A stretch of DNA of 64,000 nucleotides from Halopseudomonas nanhaiensis (lineage in GTDB: Bacteria; Pseudomonadota; Gammaproteobacteria; Pseudomonadales; Pseudomonadaceae), in contig NZ_CP073751.1 of NCBI RefSeq assembly GCF_020025155.1, forward strand, positions 1,302,001 to 1,366,000, in the 5' to 3' direction. A program made the translations under genes and the position numbers. Below are positions 25,041 to 34,053 of the stretch, piece by piece (the stretch's first letter is position 1; each line of letters starts with the position of its first letter). The notes beneath the pieces were generated by a model. That model was not told where the DNA came from. It was given only the letters and a program-made list of their open reading frames with translations, and made no database searches.

Positions 25041-25964
25041 ATGAAATCAACTTTGATGGTGAAAATCCTGGCGTTGGTCGTTGGTGGCCTGTCATGTCCT
25101 GCTCTAGCGCTGGGTGCCGTGGATCTGCCGCTGATCGAAAAGGGGCGCGTACACCACAGCGAGGATGTAGGAGGGCGCTTCGAGTTCCCGTTGGGGTCGA
25201 TCATCTACCAGGCGGAAGCAGACGAGCAGTACTCCAAAGGCTATCGCCCGTCCAGTAGCCGCCAACTTGAAGGGAATCTGACCCGTGAAATATATGATCT
25301 GCCGGCCCAGATACGCTCCAGGGGAGTGTTCGTCATGGTGCGTGACTCACTGAAGTCGTCCGGCTTCGATATCATGTTCGAATGCGCAAGAGATGCCTGC
25401 GGTAAACCGGATGCGTGGGCGTTGTATTTGTCCCCACTGATGCGCGCGTCTAGCGACGCTCAATATTATCTCGCGGCCAAGGCTGGCGATGCCTCGTTCG
25501 TCGGTGTTTACGCCAAGGAGGTGGGTGGGCAGACGCGGATCCTCGTCGACCATATCCTGGTTGACCAACCTGAGCATGGCGTATCGAGCAGCGATGTCGC
25601 CAGCTTCGAGTTTTCCAGCGGTTCTTCAGTGGTTCCGAATTCCGCTCGCAAACATCTCGCCAGCCTGGCCGAACGCATCCGCCGCTCGCCGGATGAAGAG
25701 AAGTTCGTGCTGGTAGGCCATGCTGATCAGAGAGGGACTCTCTTGCGCAATCTGCTACTGTCCGGGGCGAGGGCTCAGGCGCTACGCAAGACACTCCTGG
25801 AGCAGTACGGTGTCAGCTCGGACAAAATGGCTGTCGCAGCCCATGGTTATTCGAACCCGCAGCGGGGGCGGGTGGGCGCACTTGATCGACGAGTAGAGGT
25901 GCTTGCTCAACTCAAAGCCGATCAGCTTGTCACTCAGGACAAGGTCGGTGCCGCAACTGACTGA
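25041..25964 (+). CDS. DUF4892-OmpA type outer-membrane/periplasmic protein closing the tad operon
   Basis: The 307-residue product has a Sec signal (cleavage near ALALGA), an N-terminal region resembling DUF4892 (about 25-180; GRFEFPLGSIIYQAEAD, YDLPAQIRS) and a C-terminal OmpA peptidoglycan-binding domain (about 200-290; FEFSSGSSVV, GHADQRGTLLRNLLLSGARA, HGYSNP). The OmpA domain would tether the protein to the cell wall. A strong AAGGAGG lies before the ATG, 15 bases after the previous gene, so it is probably co-transcribed and may anchor the pilus system. Confidence 0.82.
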   Translation: MKSTLMVKILALVVGGLSCPALALGAVDLPLIEKGRVHHSEDVGGRFEFPLGSIIYQAEADEQYSKGYRPSSSRQLEGNLTREIYDLPAQIRSRGVFVMVRDSLKSSGFDIMFECARDACGKPDAWALYLSPLMRASSDAQYYLAAKAGDASFVGVYAKEVGGQTRILVDHILVDQPEHGVSSSDVASFEFSSGSSVVPNSARKHLASLAERIRRSPDEEKFVLVGHADQRGTLLRNLLLSGARAQALRKTLLEQYGVSSDKMAVAAHGYSNPQRGRVGALDRRVEVLAQLKADQLVTQDKVGAATD

Positions 25965-26054
25965 CCTCGGTTGTATTATCGGTTGCTGACAATGACCAAC
26001 GCCGCATGATCAAACTTGTCGTCGAGCTGTATTACCGTAGGCGGATAGGCAGCT

Positions 26055-26975
26055 TTATAGGGGCTCGACACCAGCTTTCCGCCTTGCGGCCTCTGCTTCG
26101 CTGCGGTAGCCAAGCTGCTTGAGTCCTTCGATGAGATTGTTCCAGCCGGGCATAAATTCTGGATGCTCTTCAGTCAGCACCCGAAACTCTCCCACCGCGT
26201 CCTCCCGTTCACCCTTCGCCCACAACACATTGCCCAAACCAAACCGCGCCGTGGGCGGATCCGGCCATTCGCTCAATGCTGTGCGATAAGCCTGTTCTGC
26301 CGGGTCCAGCCGCCCGGTCTGTTCCAGGTCTGCGGCTGCTTTCAGGTACGCCAGAGGTTCGGCGGTGGCCGGGAGCTGGGTCGGCCTGAGCATCACGCGC
26401 GCCCAGCGGTCGGCGCGGTCCCAGGTGCGGGCAAAGACGGTGAGCGACTGGTGTTTGGCTTGCTCCAGCCCGCTATGCAGAATCAGCACATCGCGGTTCA
26501 GGTCGTAGCCGATGGCGACGGCGTAGTGCCACTGGGGGTACCAACCAAAGCGCAGGTTCTGCATGACCAGCACCGGGTTGCCGGCTGCGAGCTCGGTAAG
26601 CAGTGCCTCGATGTTGCCCTTGAGCGGGTAGGCCAGCAGGTTCTGCTCGCGCGCAGCGGCGACCATTTCGATCTGCAGGCTGCCCTCACGGGCGGGGATG
26701 TAGACGCGGGTGGTGAGGTCGTCCGGTTCCGCGGGGATCAGATGATGATTGAACACCATCGCCAGTGCGGCCGGGCCGCATTGGAATTCATCCTGCGCGT
26801 GAAAGGGCACATCGATCAGTACCTGGCGGGGCAGGTGGCCGAGCTGGTCTGGCGTGGGGAGGGTTGGAGCCTTGCCTGCGCAGGCTGACAGCAGTGCTGC
26901 CAGCCCGATCAGGACGGTCGTGCGGAGTGATCTCAGCGAGAGCAATTGACGACGCTGTAGATGTCGGTCAGGCAC
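26055..26975 (-). CDS. PA2778-type C39-like cysteine peptidase lipoprotein with TPR tail
   Basis: The 306-residue product has a lipoprotein signal (lipobox LLSAC, C32), a papain-like C39 domain with the nucleophile in DEFQCGPAALAM (C66) and the His in HYAVAIGYD (near 150), then a C-terminal TPR region (about 205-295). It matches PA2778-type proteins, uncharacterised periplasmic peptidases paired with PA2779-type membrane proteins. The GTG at 26975 lies 43 bases inside the upstream gene and has no clear ribosome site; TTG 26945 would give a more normal signal peptide. Confidence 0.83.
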   Translation of the reverse strand: MPDRHLQRRQLLSLRSLRTTVLIGLAALLSACAGKAPTLPTPDQLGHLPRQVLIDVPFHAQDEFQCGPAALAMVFNHHLIPAEPDDLTTRVYIPAREGSLQIEMVAAAREQNLLAYPLKGNIEALLTELAAGNPVLVMQNLRFGWYPQWHYAVAIGYDLNRDVLILHSGLEQAKHQSLTVFARTWDRADRWARVMLRPTQLPATAEPLAYLKAAADLEQTGRLDPAEQAYRTALSEWPDPPTARFGLGNVLWAKGEREDAVGEFRVLTEEHPEFMPGWNNLIEGLKQLGYRSEAEAARRKAGVEPL

Positions 26976-27334
26976 AGGATGTCGGTGACCACGAAGATCA
27001 GCAGGAACAGTACGATCACACCGACCACGCTGCCGCCGGCTGCGCCGTCTTCGAGCTGGCTGTTGAACTGAGCCAGTTCTTCAGCGGTCAGGCTGTCGAT
27101 ACGCTGTTCGACGTCGGCTGCCGATACGCCCATGTCAGTCATCTTGTTCTGCACGTCCTGATCGGCGAGCAGATCCTTCAGTGCCTGGCGGTCCATGCTC
27201 AGCTGCTGCTCGGCCACCACCTCGTGGGTACCGATCATGGCGGCCTGGGCCTGCAAGCTGGCCATGCTGGTGAGCATGAACAGTGCGGTCATGAAGGCGG
27301 ACAGATAACGTCTTGCGGTGCGCGTGAGGGTCAT
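26933..27334 (-). CDS. PA2779-type small membrane protein
   Basis: The 133-residue product has a signal peptide (MTLTRTARRYLSAFMTALFM, cleavage near AQAA), a helical periplasmic stretch (VVAEQQLSMDRQALKDLLAD) and one C-terminal membrane helix (GVIVLFLLIFVVTDILC). It fits the PA2779 family, which sits with PA2778-type peptidases, and function is not known. AGGAG precedes the ATG. Its end overlaps the downstream gene, so the pair is coupled. Confidence 0.85.
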   Translation of the reverse strand: MTLTRTARRYLSAFMTALFMLTSMASLQAQAAMIGTHEVVAEQQLSMDRQALKDLLADQDVQNKMTDMGVSAADVEQRIDSLTAEELAQFNSQLEDGAAGGSVVGVIVLFLLIFVVTDILCLTDIYSVVNCSR

Positions 27335-27371
27335 GATGCGTACTCCTGATTATTGATCTTGGGCTTCCCAG

Positions 27372-27394
27372 TTGCGATCGCCGGGGCATCGCAA
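27372..27394. promoter_or_regulatory. Inverted repeat upstream of the PA2779/PA2778 pair
   Basis: TTGCGAT (27372-27378) and ATCGCAA (27388-27394) form a perfect 7-bp inverted repeat with a 9-base GC-rich centre, about 38 bases upstream of the PA2779-type start on the minus strand. It could be an operator or a leader hairpin; no function can be assigned. Confidence 0.3.
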
Positions 27395-27460
27395 TTGACC
27401 GAGTGTACGCCGCTTCGGTTCCGCTGTGATGGCATTCTGAGGTGTTTTGCCAAATGCTTC

Positions 27461-28747
27461 TCAGATGCCCAGTTTGTCGCGCATCTGGTAGTACCACGCA
27501 CCCATCGCGGTGAACGGCACACGGAACAGTCGGCCACCCGGGAACGGGTAGTGCGGTAGTGCCGCGAAGGCGTCAAAACGTTCAGCCTGGCCGCGCAGGG
27601 CTTCTGCCAGCACCTTGCCGGCGACATGGGTAAAGGTCACGCCATGGCCGCTGCAGCCTTGCGAGTAATAGATGTTGCTGCCGATCCGGCCCATCTGTGG
27701 CAGGCGCGAGAGCGTGAGGAGGAAGTTGCCGGTCCAGGCGTAGTCGATCTTCACGTCCTTGAGCTGCGGGAAGGTTCTGACCAGGTTCGGGCGTACCAGC
27801 GAGACCACATCCGCCGGGTCCCGCGCGCCGTAGACTACGCCGCCGCCGAAGATGAGCCGGCGATCGCCGGTCAGCCGGTAGTAGTCGAGCAGGTAGCTGC
27901 AGTCTTCGACGCAGTAGTCCTGCGGCAGCAGGGAATAGGCGACCTCGGGGCTCAATGGCTCGGTGGCGACCACCTGGGTCCCGCAGGGCATGGACTTGGC
28001 CGCGAGCTGCGGAATCAGATCGCCCAGGTAGGCGTTGCCCGCCACGACGACGAACCGGGCTTTCACCTGCCCGTGCTCGGTGTGCACCACCGGGCGTTCG
28101 CCCTGCTCGACGCGCATCACGCGGCTCTGCTCGTGAATGATGCCGCCGAGCGATTCGACAGCTGCCGCTTCGCCGAGGACCAGGTTGAGCGGGTGGATGT
28201 GTCCGCCGCTCATGTCGAGCATGCCACCCACGTACAGATCGGTATTGACCACGTCACGGATGCCGGCGGTATCGAGCATCTGCAGTTCGGTATGCCCGTA
28301 GCGCTCCCACAGCTTCTTCTGTGCCTGCAGGTGGTCCATCTGCTTCTGGTTGAACGCGGCGAACACGCCACCGTCCTTCAGATCACACTTGATGTTGTAG
28401 CGCTTGACCCGGTCGCGGATGATGCGCCCACCCTCGAAGGCCATGTCGCCCAGCATGCGCGCCTGATCGTTGCCCAGCGTCTTTTCGATCACGTCGATGT
28501 CGCGGCTATAGCTGTTGACGATCTGCCCGCCGTTGCGGCCGGATGCGCCAAAGCCCACTTTGGCCGCTTCCAGCACGGTGACCTTGAACCCGTGCTCAGC
28601 CAGGAACAGCGCGGTGGAAATGCCGGTGTAGCCGGCGCCGATGATGCAGACATCCGTCTCGTGGCTGCCCTGCAATGGCGGCCGCTCGGGAGAGGGGTTG
28701 GCCGAGGCGGCGTAGTACGAACCGGTATGCTCTGTGTAGGTCATCAT
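27461..28747 (-). CDS. puuB: PuuB-like FAD-dependent amine oxidase (gamma-glutamylputrescine oxidase type)
   Basis: Enzymes of this DAO family oxidise gamma-glutamylated polyamines or related amines to aldehydes. The 428-residue product has the FAD-binding dinucleotide motif IIGAGYTGISTALFLAEHG (about 35-53), GFGASGRNGGQIV, and C-terminal GCSGHGVTFTHVAGKVLAEA. There is no puuA, C or D gene next to it, so the exact substrate is uncertain. AGGGTG precedes the ATG at 28747. An AT-rich palindrome sits just upstream. The next upstream gene, emrB, is on the same strand but ends 88 bases away. Confidence 0.8.
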   Translation of the reverse strand: MMTYTEHTGSYYAASANPSPERPPLQGSHETDVCIIGAGYTGISTALFLAEHGFKVTVLEAAKVGFGASGRNGGQIVNSYSRDIDVIEKTLGNDQARMLGDMAFEGGRIIRDRVKRYNIKCDLKDGGVFAAFNQKQMDHLQAQKKLWERYGHTELQMLDTAGIRDVVNTDLYVGGMLDMSGGHIHPLNLVLGEAAAVESLGGIIHEQSRVMRVEQGERPVVHTEHGQVKARFVVVAGNAYLGDLIPQLAAKSMPCGTQVVATEPLSPEVAYSLLPQDYCVEDCSYLLDYYRLTGDRRLIFGGGVVYGARDPADVVSLVRPNLVRTFPQLKDVKIDYAWTGNFLLTLSRLPQMGRIGSNIYYSQGCSGHGVTFTHVAGKVLAEALRGQAERFDAFAALPHYPFPGGRLFRVPFTAMGAWYYQMRDKLGI

Positions 28748-28754
28748 GCACCCT

Positions 28755-28774
28755 ATGTTGAATATATTTTACAT
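28755..28774. promoter_or_regulatory. AT-rich imperfect palindrome, candidate operator of the puuB-like gene
   Basis: ATGTTGAATATATTTTACAT is a 20-base palindrome with 8 of 10 half-site positions matching, lying 8-27 bases upstream of the puuB-like start. Its strong AT content stands out from the surroundings, and the shape suits a dimeric repressor. No adjacent regulator other than the more distant LysR gene is seen. Confidence 0.4.
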
Positions 28775-28835
28775 ATGGGGCCGATGCTAACCTGCTTGAG
28801 CACTGTTTGCCAGCCAGTGATCAATAAAAGCTACG

Positions 28836-30383
28836 TTACGCCGCAGGTTTGGGCAGTGGGCGAACCAGCAGGATGCAGACCATGGAAAAGGCGAGCATCA
28901 CGCCGATCAGGTGGAAGGCATCGTTGTACGCCATGATCGCCGCCTGCTGATGAACCTGCTGGTTGAGCGCCATCAGGGCCGCATCGGCGTTGCCGAACTG
29001 CTGCGTCAGCGCATCGAGCCGGTCCTGTACCGCCGGGTTGTCCGGGCTGACATGAATGCGCAGGTAATCGAAGTAGTGCTTGGCGCGGCTGTCCAGAATG
29101 GTGGCCAGCGCGGCAATGCCGATCGCGCCACCGAGATTGCGCAGGATGTTGTACAGGCTGGAGGCCGAGCCGGCCTGCGACGGCGGGATCATCGCCGTGG
29201 CGAGAATCGACAGCGGCACCAGCACCATCGGCTGGCCCAAAGCGCGGAAGATCTGAATGCCGATGAACTGGTCTCCGGCAAAGTCCAGATTGAGCGTGCC
29301 ACTGTAAAAACTGGCGAAGCCGAACAGCGCGAACCCGGTGGCGCAGATGAGGCGGGCGTCGATGAAACGCATGATCACCGGCACCAGCGGGATGACCGCC
29401 AGCTGCGGAATCCCCATCCACATGATCACCTGGCCGATCTGCAGGGCGTTGTAGTTCTGGATCTGCGCCAGGTACACCGGCAGGACGAACACCGTTCCGT
29501 ACAGCCCGACACCCAGGCCGATATTGGCGAGGCTCCCCAGCAGGAAGTTGCGTTCCTTGAACAGCCGCAGGTTGATCAGGTGGTTGTCACGCGAAAGCTG
29601 CAGGATCACGAACATGGTCAGGCTGACGAAGGCGGTTACCGCGAGGGTGACCATGAGGTCGGACTCCAGCCAGTCCTCGCGGTGGCCTTCTTCCAGAAAG
29701 ACCTGCAGCGTACCCAAACCGATCGCCATGGTGACGATGCCGGCATAGTCGCCTTTCTTCAGCATGTGCCACTGCGGCGGCGCCTTGTCCAGGCCGTAGA
29801 GCAGGCCGGCGATCATCAGCAGGCCGGGGAAGATGTTGATGTAGAAGATGTATTCCCAGCCAAAGCTTTCGGTCAGCCAGCCACCGATGGTGGGCCCGAT
29901 GGACGGCGCGAAGGTCGCGGTGATCGCGAACAGCGCCATGCCCTTGGGGCGCGAGGCGGGCGGCAGTTTGGTCAATACCAGAGTGAAGGCGAACGGGATC
30001 AGCGCGCCGCCGGCCAGGCCCTGCAGCACGCGGAAGATGATCATGCTCTCCAGGCTCCAGGCCATGGAACAGAGCAGCGAGGCGATGACGAAGATGCTGG
30101 AGATCACCACGGCGAAGCGTCGCGGCGACATGACCACGGTCAGCCAGGCTGCCAGCGGAATGATGATGATCTCGGCGACCAGATAGGAGGTGGATATCCA
30201 GGAGCCTTCTTCGATGGTCGCCGACAGCGCGCCCTGAATGTCCTTGAGCGACGAGTTGATGATCTGGATATCCAGGATCGCCATGAAGGCGCCGAGGATG
30301 GCGCTGAGAATGGCAATCCAGTCACGTCGGCTCGGTGGTGGGATAACCTCTTCGCGCGAGCCGGTGGCGATGCCTTCAGCCAC
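28836..30383 (-). CDS. emrB: EmrB/QacA-type (DHA2) MFS multidrug efflux permease
   Basis: The 515-residue product has about 14 membrane segments and the DHA2 features LDIQIINSSLKDIQGAL, EGSWISTSYLVAEIIIIPLA and RVLQGLAGGALIPFAF. It probably extrudes hydrophobic compounds through an EmrA-type adaptor and an outer-membrane channel. The start is GTG at 30383, overlapping the end of emrA by 8 bases. The emrAB pair with a divergent LysR gene next to gltX matches the arrangement I recall in P. aeruginosa (PA3135-PA3137). Confidence 0.9.
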   Translation of the reverse strand: MAEGIATGSREEVIPPPSRRDWIAILSAILGAFMAILDIQIINSSLKDIQGALSATIEEGSWISTSYLVAEIIIIPLAAWLTVVMSPRRFAVVISSIFVIASLLCSMAWSLESMIIFRVLQGLAGGALIPFAFTLVLTKLPPASRPKGMALFAITATFAPSIGPTIGGWLTESFGWEYIFYINIFPGLLMIAGLLYGLDKAPPQWHMLKKGDYAGIVTMAIGLGTLQVFLEEGHREDWLESDLMVTLAVTAFVSLTMFVILQLSRDNHLINLRLFKERNFLLGSLANIGLGVGLYGTVFVLPVYLAQIQNYNALQIGQVIMWMGIPQLAVIPLVPVIMRFIDARLICATGFALFGFASFYSGTLNLDFAGDQFIGIQIFRALGQPMVLVPLSILATAMIPPSQAGSASSLYNILRNLGGAIGIAALATILDSRAKHYFDYLRIHVSPDNPAVQDRLDALTQQFGNADAALMALNQQVHQQAAIMAYNDAFHLIGVMLAFSMVCILLVRPLPKPAA

Positions 30384-31407
30384 GCAGGTCGACCTTCACC
30401 GTGACTGACATCCCCGGGCGTATCTTTCCGGCAAGCGGGTGGTCCGGATCGACCATCACCTTCACCGGAATGCGCTGCACGACCTTGGTGAAGTTGCCAG
30501 TCGCGTTCTCCGGCGGGAGCAGACTGAACTGTGCACCTGACGCAGGGAACAGGCTATCGATCCGCCCCGGTACTTCTTCGCCGGGGAAGGCGTCGAACAG
30601 CAGCGTGGTGGGCTGATCATCGTGCATGCGCTGAATCTGCGTTTCCTTGAAATTCGCCTGTACCCAGAGCTCGGTCTGCGGCACCAGCGCCATAAGATGC
30701 GCGCCGGGCTGCACATTCAGGCCGGTGCGAACGCTGCGCTGGCCGATGCGGCCGCCGGCCGGCGCGATGATCTCGGTGCGCGCCAGATCAAGCTCGGCCT
30801 TGGCGATCTCGGCCTGGGACGCATCGATCAGTGCGGCGAAGCGCTCGATGTCGGCCTGGAGTGTCTCCTTGGTCAGACGCTGGGTCTGTACGTCTGCCTG
30901 CGCACGGCGGACCTGTGCCTTGGTCACGTCGAGCTGGGCGCGGAAATTGCTGAGTTGTTCTTCGGAGGCGTAGCCGGATTTGCGGAGCGGTTCGATCCGC
31001 TTGATGTCAGCTTCCACCCGGCGCTGCTCGGCTTCACGTGCGGCGACGTCGGCCAGTGCCGCTTCGATCAGGCTGTCCTGCTGGGCCAGACGCGATTGCG
31101 CCTCGAAGCGTTCCGCCTCGCGCATGGCCAGGTTGGCGCGGGCGCGCTGCAGGGCGATGTCGTAGTCGCGGCTATCCAGGCGGACCAGTACGTCACCGGC
31201 TTCGACCAGCTGGTTGTCGGTCACCAGCACCTCGGTCACCTGGGCGCTGAGCTGGCTGCTGATGCGCGTGATCTCCCCCTGAACGTAGGCGTTGTTGGTG
31301 CTTTCGTAGTGGCGACCGATCAACCACCAGTGGGCGAAGAACGCGGCGCCGACGATGGCAACCAGAAATAGAAAGATGAACAGGCGGGTACGAACGCGGG
31401 AGGACAT
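30376..31407 (-). CDS. emrA: EmrA/HlyD-type membrane-fusion adaptor
   Basis: The 343-residue product has one N-terminal membrane helix (about 8-28, LFIFLFLVAIVGAAFFAHWW), a biotinyl-lipoyl-like hairpin domain (YVQGEITRISSQLSAQVTEV), a long coiled coil (about 80-190), and the HlyD beta-barrel with GRIGQRSVRTG and VQANFKETQI. It would bridge the EmrB permease to an outer-membrane factor. It is first in the minus-strand emrAB operon, facing the LysR gene across 106 bases. Confidence 0.9.
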   Translation of the reverse strand: MSSRVRTRLFIFLFLVAIVGAAFFAHWWLIGRHYESTNNAYVQGEITRISSQLSAQVTEVLVTDNQLVEAGDVLVRLDSRDYDIALQRARANLAMREAERFEAQSRLAQQDSLIEAALADVAAREAEQRRVEADIKRIEPLRKSGYASEEQLSNFRAQLDVTKAQVRRAQADVQTQRLTKETLQADIERFAALIDASQAEIAKAELDLARTEIIAPAGGRIGQRSVRTGLNVQPGAHLMALVPQTELWVQANFKETQIQRMHDDQPTTLLFDAFPGEEVPGRIDSLFPASGAQFSLLPPENATGNFTKVVQRIPVKVMVDPDHPLAGKIRPGMSVTVKVDLRG

Positions 31408-31440
31408 GAAGCTCTTCTCGATTTTGTTATTGAAAGCACT

Positions 31441-31474
31441 CTACCACTGTTCCCCTCAGCTCAAGAGGGGGTAG
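31441..31474. promoter_or_regulatory. Nested inverted repeats in the emrA-lysR divergent spacer
   Basis: CTACC/GGTAG (31441-31445 and 31470-31474) flank CCCCTC/GAGGGG (31452-31457 and 31465-31470) between the divergent emrA and LysR genes. LysR regulators commonly bind imperfect palindromes here, so this is a candidate operator; it is not a T-N11-A motif match that I can prove. Confidence 0.35.
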
Positions 31475-31513
31475 AATCTGGACACTTTGTTGCACCACAG
31501 GAACAGTAACGCC

Positions 31514-32440
31514 ATGGGTTTGGATGACGCTTTGATTTTTACCCGCGTGGTCGAGTGCCACAGCTTCACCAGTGCGGCACTCACGCTGGGCATGCAGAAA
31601 TCCACCGTCAGCCGCCGTATCGCCCAGCTCGAGGATCGGCTCGGCGTGCGGCTGCTAAATCGCACCACGCGCAAGCTGCGTCTGACGGAAGTGGGTCAGG
31701 CGTATTACGAGCGCTGCCGCCAGATCATGCAGGAATTTGCCGAGGCAGAACAAGCGATCATGCAGCTGCAGCGCGAGCCCACCGGCTTGCTGCGTGTCAG
31801 CTCGCCGATCGAGTTCGGGCAGCTGTTCCTGGGCGGCGTGGTGGGCGATTTCATGCGGCGTTACCCGGCCATTCAGGTCGAGGTGGAGCTGACCACGCGC
31901 ATCATCGATCCGGTCGAGGAGGGTGTGGACGTGGTCATTCACCGTGGCCGTCCGCACGACTCCAGCCTGGTGGCCCGGCCCATGATCACCAGCCCCTGTC
32001 AGCTGTTCGCCAGCCCGGGTTATGTGGCCCAGCATGGCATGCCGCAGCGGCCGGAGGACCTGTCCTCGCATCGCTGCATCAACACCATGGATACCGGTCG
32101 CAAGTGGCACTTCGTTGATCCGCAGGTCAGCGTGCAGATCCAGTCGGTGCTGACGGTCAACAACATCACCTTCGCTCGCGAAGCGGCGATCGCCGGAGCA
32201 GGCATCATTAATGTGCCGTCGTTCATCGCCGAGCCGTGCGTCGAGGAAGGCACGCTGCTGCGGGTGTTGCCGGGGGTGACGCTGCCGTCGGCGGAGCTGT
32301 ACGCGCTCTATCCGTCGAGGCGCTTCCAGGCGATGAAGGTCAAGGCGTTCATCGATTTCATGATCGAGCGTCTGGAATCACGCCTGAATCCGGAAGTGGA
32401 GCCGCAAGGGGCTACGCTGGTAACATCGACGGCTTCATAG
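31514..32440 (+). CDS. LysR-family transcriptional regulator, probably of emrAB
   Basis: The 308-residue product has the LysR helix-turn-helix (about 5-62; FTSAALTLGMQKSTVSRRIAQ, LGVRLLNRTTRKLRLTEVG) and a C-terminal substrate-binding domain (about 90-290). ATG 31514 (MGLDDALIF) is preceded by AGGAACA; an upstream in-frame start at 31487 gives an atypical extension. Divergent orientation suggests it regulates emrAB and itself, with an unknown ligand. Confidence 0.9.
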   Translation: MGLDDALIFTRVVECHSFTSAALTLGMQKSTVSRRIAQLEDRLGVRLLNRTTRKLRLTEVGQAYYERCRQIMQEFAEAEQAIMQLQREPTGLLRVSSPIEFGQLFLGGVVGDFMRRYPAIQVEVELTTRIIDPVEEGVDVVIHRGRPHDSSLVARPMITSPCQLFASPGYVAQHGMPQRPEDLSSHRCINTMDTGRKWHFVDPQVSVQIQSVLTVNNITFAREAAIAGAGIINVPSFIAEPCVEEGTLLRVLPGVTLPSAELYALYPSRRFQAMKVKAFIDFMIERLESRLNPEVEPQGATLVTSTAS

Positions 32441-32485
32441 CAAGCCGGGCCCGGTGTCTGCCGGGCGCAACCGATGAGACCATCC

Positions 32486-33961
32486 ATGACCGTTCGTACC
32501 CGTATCGCTCCGTCGCCAACCGGCGACCCGCACGTAGGCACTGCCTACATCGCCCTGTTCAACCAGTGCTTTGCCCGCCAGCACGGCGGGCAGTTCATCC
32601 TGCGCATCGAAGATACCGATCAGGTGCGTTCCAGCGCCGAGTCCGAGAAACAGATCCTCGATTCCCTGCGCTGGCTGGGGCTGGAATGGGACGAGGGTCC
32701 GGATGTCGGTGGTCCGCATGGGCCGTACCGTCAGAGCGAGCGCAGCGCCATCTATGTCGAACACAGCGAGCAGCTGATTCGCAACGGACACGGTTTTCGC
32801 TGCTTCTGTACGCCGGAGCGGCTCGACGCCCTGCGCGCCGAACAGATGGCCAACAAGCAGACGCCCGGGTACGACGGCCACTGCCTGACGCTCGCCGACT
32901 CCGAGGTCGAGCAGCGGGTTGCCGCAGGCGAGCCCCACGTCGTGCGCATGAAAGTGCCAACCGAAGGCGTGTGCATGGTCAAGGACATGCTGCGCGGGGA
33001 CATCGAGATTCCCTGGGAGCAGGTCGACATGCAGGTGCTGATGAAGGCCGATGGCCTGCCGACCTATCACATGGCGAATGTGGTGGATGACCACTTGATG
33101 GGCATCACCCATGTACTGCGCGGAGAGGAGTGGATCAACTCGGCGCCCAAACACATGCTGCTGTATCAGTACTTCGGCTGGGACATGCCCGAGCTGTGCC
33201 ATATGCCGCTGCTGCGCAATCCGGACAAGAGCAAGCTGTCCAAGCGCAAGAATCCGACCAGCATCACCTTCTACGAGCGTATGGGCTATCTGCCCCAGGC
33301 GCTGCTCAATTATCTCGGGCGCATGGGCTGGTCGATGCCGGATGAGCGCGAGAAATTCACCCTGGCAGAAATGGTCGAGCATTTCGACATCCAGCGTGTG
33401 TCGCTCGGCGGGCCGATTTTCGATGTGGAGAAGCTCGCCTGGCTCAACGGCATGTGGATCCGCGAGCTGTCCGAACAGGATTTCGTCGAGGCCGCACAGA
33501 AGTGGGCACTGAACGGCGACTACCTGAAACCGCTGGTGCCCTTGGTGCAGGCGCGGGTGGAAACCTTCAGCGATCTGCTGCCGCTGGCCGGCTTCTTCCT
33601 GACCGGTAAGGTGAACCCGGACCCGGCGCTATTCGAGCACAAGAAGCTGTCTGCCGATGACGTGCGCAAGACCATGCAGCTGCTGCTGTGGAAGCTCGAG
33701 GCGCTGCGTAACTGGGACAAGGACAGCATTACCGCCACCATCCAGCGTGTCGCAGAAAGCCAGGAGCTCAAGCTACGTGACTTGATGCCGCTGCTCTTTG
33801 CCGCCATTACCGGGCAGGGCAGTTCCGTGTCGGTGCTCGATGCGATGGCCCATCTGGGCCCGGACCTGTCGCGCTTTCGCCTGCGCCAGGCGCTCGAATT
33901 ACTGGGCGGCACGTCGAAGAAGGAAGCCAAGGCCTGGGAAAAGCTTCTCGCGGAGATCTGA
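32486..33961 (+). CDS. gltX: Glutamyl-tRNA synthetase
   Basis: GltX charges tRNA-Glu with glutamate. The 491-residue class I synthetase begins [20 protein letters not shown], containing the HIGH-type signature (H16-V-G), and has the KMSKS-type loop KLSKR about residue 244-252. ATG 32486 is preferred to an in-frame ATG at 32474 because it matches the family N-terminus. A tRNA-Glu gene lies about 390 bases downstream, and a hairpin overlaps the stop codon. Confidence 0.97.
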   Translation: MTVRTRIAPSPTGDPHVGTAYIALFNQCFARQHGGQFILRIEDTDQVRSSAESEKQILDSLRWLGLEWDEGPDVGGPHGPYRQSERSAIYVEHSEQLIRNGHGFRCFCTPERLDALRAEQMANKQTPGYDGHCLTLADSEVEQRVAAGEPHVVRMKVPTEGVCMVKDMLRGDIEIPWEQVDMQVLMKADGLPTYHMANVVDDHLMGITHVLRGEEWINSAPKHMLLYQYFGWDMPELCHMPLLRNPDKSKLSKRKNPTSITFYERMGYLPQALLNYLGRMGWSMPDEREKFTLAEMVEHFDIQRVSLGGPIFDVEKLAWLNGMWIRELSEQDFVEAAQKWALNGDYLKPLVPLVQARVETFSDLLPLAGFFLTGKVNPDPALFEHKKLSADDVRKTMQLLLWKLEALRNWDKDSITATIQRVAESQELKLRDLMPLLFAAITGQGSSVSVLDAMAHLGPDLSRFRLRQALELLGGTSKKEAKAWEKLLAEI

Positions 33962-33988
33962 GCAGCTCACCGCGGGCAGTGAGCTGCT
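33961..33988 (+). terminator. Perfect hairpin at the gltX stop codon
   Basis: AGCAGCTCAC (33961-33970) and GTGAGCTGCT (33979-33988) form a 10-bp perfect stem with an 8-base loop, starting at the last base of the gltX TGA. There is no T-run after it, so it is a transcript-end or RNA-stabilising hairpin rather than a classical terminator. Confidence 0.5.
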
Positions 33989-34053
33989 AGCTACAAGCCT
34001 CAAGCAAAAACGCAGCCAAGGCCCACGCCCGGCAGTGAAGCGGCTTCGACCCG

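Noticed and set aside
28911-30404. Plus-strand 497-residue open frame
   Set aside because: Antisense to emrB; Gln/Asp/His-rich text typical of the complement of membrane-protein codons.
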